A stretch of DNA of 64,000 bases from Bradyrhizobium sp. 4 (GTDB lineage Bacteria > Pseudomonadota > Alphaproteobacteria > Rhizobiales > Xanthobacteraceae): contig NZ_CP064686.1 in the NCBI RefSeq assembly GCF_023100905.1, positions 930,001 to 994,000 on the forward strand, given 5' to 3'. The notes under the pieces are model-generated. The model did not search any database. It saw nothing but the letters and a program-made list of their open reading frames with translations, and was not told the DNA's origin. A program made the position numbers and the translations under genes. Shown here in pieces: positions 57,765 to 64,000 of this stretch. The stretch's first letter is position 1, and each line of letters starts with the position of its first letter.

Positions 57765-58815
57765 ATGAGGACACGGAACAAGCCCAGGCCGGCAATGGTG
57801 TTCGGGATCGACATTGGCAAGAACCTTTTCCACGTCTTTGAGCTCGACGCCGCCGGAATGCCGATCCAGAAGGCGACCTTTCGGCGTGATACGCTCTTGC
57901 AGTTCTTCGAACGTGCAGGACCGGCTTTGGTGGGGATGGAGGCCTGCTCCGGCTCGCAATGGTTGGCCCGCAAGATCGCCGCCATGGGGCACACCGTTCG
58001 CATTATCCCAGCTCAATTCGTGAAGCCATATGTGAAGTCCAACAAAAATGACATCATCGATGCCGCGGCGATCGCCGAAGCCGTGACGAGACCAACGATG
58101 CGCTTCGTCGAGCTAAGGTCGCCTGAGCACATTGACCTGCAAGCGCTGCATCGTGTTCGCGATCGGATGATGTCGCAACGGACGTGCCTCATCAATCAGA
58201 TGCGCGCTTTTTGCCTGGAATATGGGATCGCTATTCACCAGGGCGCCGGCAAGTTCAAGGCTGATCTGCCGAGGGTTTTGGCCGATCAGTCGAATGATCT
58301 AACCTCGGCGATGCGTCGCATTCTTGCATCTACATTTGACGAGCTGCGGCAGCTGGAGCTGCGGATTGCCGAGGTCAACCGCGAGATTGAGGCAATTGCC
58401 TCTCAAAGCGATACCGCACGTCGATTGATGACCATCCCGGGCATTGGTCCGCTGGCCGCGACGGCGCTTTTGGCCGCAGCTGGATCTGCCCGCCAGTTCA
58501 AAAAGGCCCGCGATATGGCAGCTTGGCTAGGTCTTCCCGAGAGAATATTCTACGGGAGGCAAAACGAAGCTGCTGGGGATAAGCAAGCGCGGCAATCGAT
58601 ATCTGCGCCGGATGATCATTCATGGCGCCCGTTCCTGCGTGACTCATCTTGATCGCTCGCGATACCGCCTTGGCGCGTGGCTTGATGGACTTCAGGCACG
58701 CATGCACACTAACAAGGTCACCGTCGCCTTGGCAGCCAAGATTGCGCGGATCGCATGGGTGATGATGACCAAGCCCGGCCCAAGCTATGAACGGCGGGAT
58801 CCGGCCTTTAGCTGA
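57765..58815 (+). pseudogene. IS110-family transposase, C-terminal frameshift
   Basis: MRTRNKPRPAMVFGIDIGKN, then VGMEACSGSQWLARKI and KSNKNDIIDAAAIAEAVTRP are intact. After AWLGL (about 58530) the frame turns to nonsense, while RMIIHGARSCVTHLDRSRYR and ALAAKIARIAWVMMTKPGPS continue in another frame to a stop at 58815. One indel near 58535 inactivates it. Confidence 0.88.
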
Positions 58816-58849
58816 TCCCGTTTGTTCCAGACTGCGAGGTTCGTGAAGG

Positions 58850-59010
58850 TGATGACGAAACAGTCGATCGGCGCGCCGTAAACCCTGTGCAAAAAAGCGG
58901 GCTTCGAGCCCGAACCATTTATCTGGGAACGGCACGCGCGGATCTCATCATGGCCTGGCCGCAACAGCGGCCCACTTGCAAGAGGCCGGATACATTTGTG
59001 CAGACTGCAT
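58850..59010. repeat. Second copy of the dispersed repeat at 3105-3270
   Basis: Shares with 3105-3270 the blocks gtgatgacgaaacag, ccctgtgcaaaaaagcgggc and cacttgc. It adjoins the broken IS110 transposase at 57765-58815, so it is probably the element's non-coding end. Confidence 0.6.
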
Positions 59011-59046
59011 CGTCCTCATTAAACGACCTTGCACGGGCGGGGCCGG

Positions 59047-59312
59047 TCATACATTCTTTCCCACGAGATCCTTCAGCGCCGCATTGTCCAACATGGCGTC
59101 GGCCAGAAGCCGCTTCAGTTTCGTGTTCTCGTCTTCCAGCGACCGCAGTCGCTTGGCCTCCGAGACGTCCATCCCGCCGAACCTGGCCTTCCATTTGTAG
59201 ATGCTGGCGTCGCTTACACCATGCTTGCGGCAGAGATCGGCGACCGTATCCCCGCTTCGTGCTCCTTCAAAATCCCGATGATCTGTTCTTCCGTAAACCG
59301 CTTGCGCTTCAT
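59047..59312 (-). pseudogene. IS3-family OrfA with frameshift
   Basis: MKRKRFTEEQIIGILKEHEA at the start (helix-turn-helix OrfA). After EAG one extra base shifts the frame; the proper continuation DLCRKHGVSDASIYKWKARF, SLEDENTKLKRLLADAMLDN, ALKDLVGKNV is in another frame, stop at 59047-59049. The matching orfB is absent here. Confidence 0.82.
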
Positions 59313-59404
59313 GCTCTGGTCCTCGGCTTGGGCCAGAACGAACTTCAAACTGGATTAAGCCCGAGGGGCAAGGTCACTCAGCTTGGAATGAAAAATGGGC
59401 ATCG

Positions 59405-60319
59405 CTACGAAGGTATGCCCGGCCAAGGATCCATTTTCAAGCGATCTGGAATCTGCAGATCAGGCATCGGTGGATGCAGGGCCATCGGATTTCGGCGGAT
59501 CAATTCGATGCGTTCACGGATGCGATGCATTTCGAGGCGCACAACTTCGTCAAGCTGTCTTGGATAAACGTAGCTTCGATACTTGAGTGGATCGTTGTCG
59601 AGTTCTCCCTTATGCGCGAGCAGCATCATTCGGAAGTGGCTGGCCGCGCGCCAAAGATACGGCTGCACTGCTCCACCGGTGAGCCCTGAGTCATTCTGGA
59701 TCAGTTTCAGGAGGGCTTCGTCGAGCGACACGATCTCATTGATCTGCGCGATGTCCCCCTTGGAAAAATCGTCCTTCCATTGTGGATTCAGTAGGATCAA
59801 AAGAATTCGCATTTCGTCTGGATTAGGTCGCCGACTCTTGAGTTCGGTCGCAATCAGCCTGTTGGTATTCGAAAGCTGGAGATACGGACCATAGAATTTG
59901 TCGAGTTTAGTTTCGAGCGCTTCCAGCTCGGCTTCGTTTGCCTTCTGAAGGTTTGTTTCCCGGGACGTGTTTCCACTCCGCCAGACCGCTATTCCCGCGA
60001 CGAAGGACCCGACCATGCCAGCTATGCCGGAGAGCAGCGCGGCGTAATCCTTTCCATTCCATTTCTCTTCTCTCTTCACCAGAGATGTGCAGCAAGTGTC
60101 CGACCGGTCGGGAGGTTGATGTTGCACGCCGCCTGTCTGGGTAGCAGTCGCTGCCGGCTGCTTCGGTTCGGGGGAGGGGGCGACGGGCGGGGTTGTCGAT
60201 GACCGCGCAGCATCAGGCACCGCCCCCCTGCTTTGAGCCTCCTGCGCCTGGCAGATCAATGTCATCGACATCAGGATGACAATCGTAGCCGCGAGCCTTT
60301 TTAACGTCGAAGTTCTCAT
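59405..60319 (-). CDS. Hypothetical exported or membrane protein
   Basis: 304 residues from ATG 60319 (MRTSTLKRLAATIVILMSMT), which overlaps the stop of the upstream methyltransferase by 4 bases. N-terminal signal or membrane helix, a Pro/Ala-rich linker (about 40-75), one membrane helix (LLSGIAGMVGSFVAGIAVWR), a coiled-coil-like stretch (NLQKANEAELEALETKLDKF) and a soluble C-terminal domain. No family recognised. Operon with the methyltransferase. Confidence 0.65.
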   Translation of the reverse strand: MRTSTLKRLAATIVILMSMTLICQAQEAQSRGAVPDAARSSTTPPVAPSPEPKQPAATATQTGGVQHQPPDRSDTCCTSLVKREEKWNGKDYAALLSGIAGMVGSFVAGIAVWRSGNTSRETNLQKANEAELEALETKLDKFYGPYLQLSNTNRLIATELKSRRPNPDEMRILLILLNPQWKDDFSKGDIAQINEIVSLDEALLKLIQNDSGLTGGAVQPYLWRAASHFRMMLLAHKGELDNDPLKYRSYVYPRQLDEVVRLEMHRIRERIELIRRNPMALHPPMPDLQIPDRLKMDPWPGIPS

Positions 60320-60936
60320 CGTCGGATTACCAAAGAGCTGAGCCAACGATCCGCCTGGAGGTTTCGACTGGATTCGATGTTGTCATTGTACTCGACCGAG
60401 ATTAGATCGAATTCAGCTTCTATCAACGCTTTCTTCCAGTCGTCCAACTCATATAAAACGAAATGTCGTCCGTTCTGATCCTGAAATTCTGCCTTTCCGG
60501 CCTTGACGGACGCAAAAAAGAGTCCGTTCGGCCTCAGAATGCGGCGCACTTCCTCTAGGGCTCCAGTTAACTCGGATCTCGGCAGATGAAGCAGCGATGC
60601 TGATGCCCAAACGCCATGAAAGACCCCATTGCGAAATGGGATAGCGCGGATATCGGCCACGACGACGGGTGCGGAAGATATCGAACGGGCAATCCGGGCA
60701 ATGGATTCCGCATAATCCAAACCAGCTCCAAATCGGCCGTTGCGCGTAATGGTAAGCAAGTCATGGCCACCACCGGAGCCGAGATCAAGGATACTCGCAT
60801 CGCCCGGTAGTTCTCGCAAGAAATTGACGAGCACGTCGGCAAGCGCGCGCACACGAGTCGCATCGGCATAGACCTGCGAATGCGTTTGGTAGAAGCTTCG
60901 GGTAGGGTCTTTCTTGAGGATCGGTGGCGGCTTCAA
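60316..60936 (-). CDS. Class I SAM-dependent methyltransferase
   Basis: 206 residues. Motif I ILDLGSGGGHDLLTI near 49-63, motif II-like VVVADIRAIPFRNGVFHGVW, and LRPNGLFFASVK as the post-core strand. Substrate unknown (small-molecule type of fold, UbiE/Methyltransf_11-like). It overlaps the downstream membrane protein gene and is divergent from the GIY-YIG gene. Confidence 0.85.
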   Translation of the reverse strand: MKPPPILKKDPTRSFYQTHSQVYADATRVRALADVLVNFLRELPGDASILDLGSGGGHDLLTITRNGRFGAGLDYAESIARIARSISSAPVVVADIRAIPFRNGVFHGVWASASLLHLPRSELTGALEEVRRILRPNGLFFASVKAGKAEFQDQNGRHFVLYELDDWKKALIEAEFDLISVEYNDNIESSRNLQADRWLSSLVIRR

Positions 60937-61230
60937 GTCAAACTCCGCGAAGTCAGCCGAATCTGTTCAGATTATAGGAGATCAAAAGCAGACGGCCCAT
61001 CAACTTCTTCGTTCGTTTCTGACAGACATCCATCGTCTCTCATTCGCCTGGCGCCCGGACGCGCTTTGGGGCTTCGGGTAAAACAGGTCTGCGGCGTTAA
61101 CTGTGTTCACCCTAGTCGAGCTGGATTGCCTTACGTAGCGCTACAACCTAGGATATGAACCGGTCTTGTCGCAGCTGGATGAACATCGTTTCGTCCAGTA
61201 ATTGCCCTCAATCGACTGCAGGAACGTCCT

Positions 61231-61737
61231 GTGCCGGTCCGTGCCTATGATATCGTTGACCTGACCGAAAGGTATAAAGCCGATTCCCACGGCTTCTTTC
61301 TCAACGTCAAAAGATGGAAGAAGTTCAAGTCCAAGCATCGACTCGACTGGCAAAAGACGCGCTTCGAAGCGGCAAACGTTTCTGCAATTCCGTCGGAACG
61401 CGGCATATACGCGTTCACCTTGGAGTTGTCGCCAACCAAGTTGCCGGCTCATGGATATATCATGTACGTGGGCATCACCGGTAACACTTCCTCGTCGAAT
61501 CTACGCAGGCGATACGCGCAGTACCTGCGCGAGTTGAGTGATCCCAAGGGACGGCCGAGAGTAGTATTCATGCTAAACAAATGGAACGGCGATCTATTCT
61601 TCAACTTTGTACCGTTACCCAAACAATCGGTCGATCTCGACAAACTTGAGAAGGCGATGCTTGACGCAATCATTCCGCCCATCAATCAGCGAGACTTCAA
61701 CGCCGAGATTGCGTCGGCGAGGAAGGCGGCATTCTGA
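61231..61737 (+). CDS. GIY-YIG-like nuclease domain protein
   Basis: 168 residues from GTG 61231 with AGGAAC upstream. The core reads ERGIYAFTLE (GIY-like strand), then GYIMYVGITGN (YVG strand) and SNLRRRYAQYLRE with the helix Arg/Tyr of GIY-YIG nucleases, then LEKAMLDAIIPPINQ, the position of the catalytic Glu region. Stop and start of the next gene overlap (TGATGA), so it is coupled with the DGQHR gene. Role in DNA processing or defence is inferred. Confidence 0.72.
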   Translation: MPVRAYDIVDLTERYKADSHGFFLNVKRWKKFKSKHRLDWQKTRFEAANVSAIPSERGIYAFTLELSPTKLPAHGYIMYVGITGNTSSSNLRRRYAQYLRELSDPKGRPRVVFMLNKWNGDLFFNFVPLPKQSVDLDKLEKAMLDAIIPPINQRDFNAEIASARKAAF

Positions 61738-62993
61738 TGAAGAACGATCCGTTGATTGTTCCAGCGCTTCGAGGCGCCTTCGGTGACTGGATCTATTATT
61801 CTTGCGTGATGGAGGTCTCCGATGTCGGTGCGAGAGTAAACTACGCTCACGAAATCCACCCGGACGAAGCGTTATCGCAGCTCATTCAGCGTAGCCTTGA
61901 AGGCACGCGTGCGAGGCACATTGCGAGTTACCTGGCGTCGACCCAGGAGCGCTTTTTCAATTCGTTGGTCCTCGCGACGTACGGAGGCAAGCCGGACTGG
62001 TTGGAGATTGGAAACTTCAAGTCGCCGGCGAATCCCGGGTTGGTTGGGGAGATCCCACCGCGCGCGACGGATGCTCTCGGCTTCCTCGCTTTGACTGGCA
62101 AGGAGAAGATATTCGCCATCGATGGTCAGCACCGCCTCGCGGGCATCAAACAGGCTATGAAAGACAACGTGGATCTCGCGGGGGAACAAGTATCTGTGAT
62201 CCTCGTAGGGCACAAGAAGGACGCCGCTGGTTTACAGCGGACACGCAGGCTATTCACCACCTTGAACAAGACTGCGGTGCCGGTAGCGAAGCGAGACATC
62301 ATCGCGCTCGACGAAGACGATGTCATGGCCATCACTTGTCGCCGCTTGGTCGAGACGAATTCGTCCTTCAGGAGCCCGAAGATCGCCGTTATCTCCAGTC
62401 AAGCCATTCCGGCGGGTAACAAGGAATGCCTGACGACCATCGCAAATCTCTACGATATCCTAAAGCTGGTATTCTCAAACCAAGACGGTAGTCGAACGGA
62501 CCGTCACCTGAGATTCAACCGTCCATCCGAGGAAAGATTAGACCAGTACTACAAGTCTGCGACCGATTATTTCGCAGCATTGGGAAAGACGTTCAAACCC
62601 GTCACCGAACTCTTGTCGTCTACGCAGCCCTCAAAAGTTGCCCCGAAGTATCGCACCGAACTGGGAGGCCACCTCCTTTTTCGGCCCATCGGCCTCGAGA
62701 TAGTAACTCGCGCAGCGATAAAATTGGCTCGTGACCAGAAACTCTCGTTGCCCCACGCGGCGGCCAAGCTAAAGAAGCTTCCCGTTGAACTCGATGCGGA
62801 GCCTTATGTCGGCGTCATTTGGGATGCCCAGCGCAGGCGGATAATCGGGACGGGGAAGGCGCTCGCTAGAGATCTCGTCATGTATATGGTGGGCGTGGAT
62901 ACCGACGAGGAAAAGCTGCTTGATCGCTATCGGTCGGCGGTCAGTGACGGCTCCGATTGGAGTGAGGTTGAGCTTCCGTTGAAGGTCGTCTAG
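61737..62993 (+). CDS. DGQHR-domain protein (DndB-like)
   Basis: 418 residues. The signature DGQHR is at 129-133 (FAIDGQHRLAGIKQA), followed by VILVGHKKDAAGLQRTRRLF and TLNKTAVPVAKRD, a ParB/sulfiredoxin-like fold. DGQHR proteins include DndB of DNA phosphorothioation and DpdB of deazaguanine DNA modification. It overlaps the GIY-YIG gene and converges on a DndA-like desulfurase 21 bases away. dndC, dndD and dndE are not in the window. Confidence 0.8.
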   Translation: MKNDPLIVPALRGAFGDWIYYSCVMEVSDVGARVNYAHEIHPDEALSQLIQRSLEGTRARHIASYLASTQERFFNSLVLATYGGKPDWLEIGNFKSPANPGLVGEIPPRATDALGFLALTGKEKIFAIDGQHRLAGIKQAMKDNVDLAGEQVSVILVGHKKDAAGLQRTRRLFTTLNKTAVPVAKRDIIALDEDDVMAITCRRLVETNSSFRSPKIAVISSQAIPAGNKECLTTIANLYDILKLVFSNQDGSRTDRHLRFNRPSEERLDQYYKSATDYFAALGKTFKPVTELLSSTQPSKVAPKYRTELGGHLLFRPIGLEIVTRAAIKLARDQKLSLPHAAAKLKKLPVELDAEPYVGVIWDAQRRRIIGTGKALARDLVMYMVGVDTDEEKLLDRYRSAVSDGSDWSEVELPLKVV

Positions 62994-63014
62994 TTGCTTC
63001 AAGCCGGTCTTGTC

Positions 63015-64000
63015 CTAGGCGGCTGGGCGCGAAATATCCTTCAAAAGCCGGATCTCGGCAATTAGGTGACCGAGAGCTGCCTCAAACTGATGTTTCGTCG
63101 TGAATCGGCCGGGTGCGAGGCGGAAGGCACCTTTCGCTCGCAAGCCATCACCGAACATAGCCTTTAAAACATGCGAAGTAGTGACCTTGTCGGTCGCGCA
63201 TGCACTCGATGCGGAGAAGCTGATGCGATCGCGTAGCCGGCGCATCAGCGCAAGCGGTTCGATGCCTTCAATCGAGAAGGAAAGATTGTTGGCGAGTCTT
63301 CGGTCGGGATCTCCATTCAGCTTCGCCGCGGGTATTTCCGCGAGAAGTTTGGTCCGAAACTCGACGCACATCTGCGAGAGGCGGGCCGCGTCCTTGGTGG
63401 CCAACCGACTGGCCCGCGCGAAAGCCTCGCCCATACCGACAATGCCGGCGGTGTTGAGCGTACCCGGGCGCAACGAGCGTTCCTGGCCACCACCCAAGAT
63501 GATCGGCTTTATCCTTGCCCGCGGTTTCCGAGACCGCACATAGAGCGCTCCAACCCCTTTTGGGCCGTACGTCTTGTGGGCGGAAAGGCTGGCCAGATGG
63601 ATACCGACCTTTTCGACATCGACCGGAACGTAGGCGATGGTCTGGGCTAGGTCGGAATGAAAAAGTACTCCCCGCTGCAAGCAGATTGCACCGATCGTTT
63701 CGAGCGGTTGTAGCGTGCCTACCTCGTTGTTGGCCGCCATGATTGACACCAGAGAGGTCTCATCGGTGATCGAGCGTTCGAGTTCCGAAGGGTCGATCAT
63801 TCCGTATTCATCGACCGGAAGGTAGGTCACACGCCATCCCTCGGTTTCCAACGCGCGTGCGGACTCGATTACGGCGGGATGCTCGATGGACGTCGTTATT
63901 ATGTGTTTCTTGTCAGGATAAGCCTTCGCGACGCCAATGATCGCCAGGTTGTCCGCCTCGGTACAACTACCGGTAAAAACGATCTCGTTCGGTCGCGCGC
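63015..64000 (-). CDS. DndA-like cysteine desulfurase (5' end beyond window)
   Basis: The frame is open to the window edge (NEIVFTGSCTEADNLAIIGV, then TTSIEHPAVIESA), so the N terminus is missing; an internal ATG at 63851 is not the start. PLP Lys in SLSAHKTYGPKGVGALYVRS, persulfide Cys in SSACATDK. It belongs to the NifS/IscS class but differs clearly from the nifS at 16126; position next to a DndB-like gene supports DndA, the sulfur donor for DNA phosphorothioation. A general NifS-like role is the alternative. Confidence 0.8.
   Translation of the reverse strand, partial: ARPNEIVFTGSCTEADNLAIIGVAKAYPDKKHIITTSIEHPAVIESARALETEGWRVTYLPVDEYGMIDPSELERSITDETSLVSIMAANNEVGTLQPLETIGAICLQRGVLFHSDLAQTIAYVPVDVEKVGIHLASLSAHKTYGPKGVGALYVRSRKPRARIKPIILGGGQERSLRPGTLNTAGIVGMGEAFARASRLATKDAARLSQMCVEFRTKLLAEIPAAKLNGDPDRRLANNLSFSIEGIEPLALMRRLRDRISFSASSACATDKVTTSHVLKAMFGDGLRAKGAFRLAPGRFTTKHQFEAALGHLIAEIRLLKDISRPAA

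Noticed and set aside
1..64000. tRNA genes, CRISPR arrays and origins of replication
   Set aside because: I looked for T-loop signatures, regularly spaced repeats and iteron-like repeats by eye and found none; a tRNA scan would be needed to exclude a tRNA.

Overview
The window looks like part of a symbiosis island of a nodulating alphaproteobacterium, most probably Bradyrhizobium. The evidence is the gene order nifN-nifX / nifS / nifB-frxA-nifZ / nifH-nifQ / nifW / fixBCX, the high GC content, an embedded bacterial gibberellin operon, and dense insertion-sequence debris. The species assignment is inference from gene content and order.

Layout. (1) 1-2511: end of nifN joined in frame to nifX, then a NifX-associated protein, a small conserved nif protein and ferredoxin III. 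(2) 2512-3688: remnant of an Na+/H+ antiporter gene plus a fragment of an IS end. (3) 3689-12465: gibberellin operon, CYP114 - ferredoxin - broken SDR - CYP117 - GGPP synthase - CPS - ent-kaurene synthase fused to type 2 IPP isomerase. CYP112 and CYP115 are not present. (4) 12498-14552: decayed mobile DNA (IS701, group II intron-like, ISKra4 pieces). (5) 14553-17555: a hypothetical gene divergent from an iscA-nifU-nifS-nifT operon, with sigma54 promoters facing both ways and one NifA site between them. (6) 18029-20146: prolyl-oligopeptidase-family hydrolase. (7) 20595-24603: nifB, frxA, two nifZ genes and a DUF3024-like gene, with NifA and sigma54 sites upstream of nifB. (8) 26709-31166: a peroxiredoxin divergent from nifH-nifQ, then a broken nifV and nifW. 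(9) 31434-35108: NifA/sigma54 control region, a fixA remnant, and fixB, fixC, fixX. (10) 35664-45557: mixed genes: DUF155 protein, CbiM-like permease, secreted nuclease, a guanidine-II riboswitch with SugE, a radical SAM protein, and hypothetical membrane proteins. (11) 45590-59312: transposon graveyard with IS66, IS3, IS110 and IS21 interrupting one another, ISL3, and two small membrane genes. (12) 59405-64000: a methyltransferase/membrane-protein pair, then GIY-YIG and DGQHR genes facing a DndA-like cysteine desulfurase that runs off the window. This resembles the edge of a DNA-modification or defence locus.

How it works together. NifB, NifN, NifX, NifQ, NifZ, NifW, NifS, the IscA/NifU-like proteins and the ferredoxins build nitrogenase and its FeMo cofactor. 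NifH is the electron-donating Fe protein, and FixBCX (with FixA needed from elsewhere) supplies low-potential electrons. The units share NifA upstream sites (TGT-N10-ACA) and -24/-12 promoters, so they should be switched on at low oxygen. nifV is broken, as expected for a symbiont fed homocitrate by its plant host. The gibberellin operon still encodes the steps to ent-kaurenoic acid and ring contraction, but SDR is a pseudogene and CYP112 is absent, so complete GA9 synthesis from this locus alone is doubtful.
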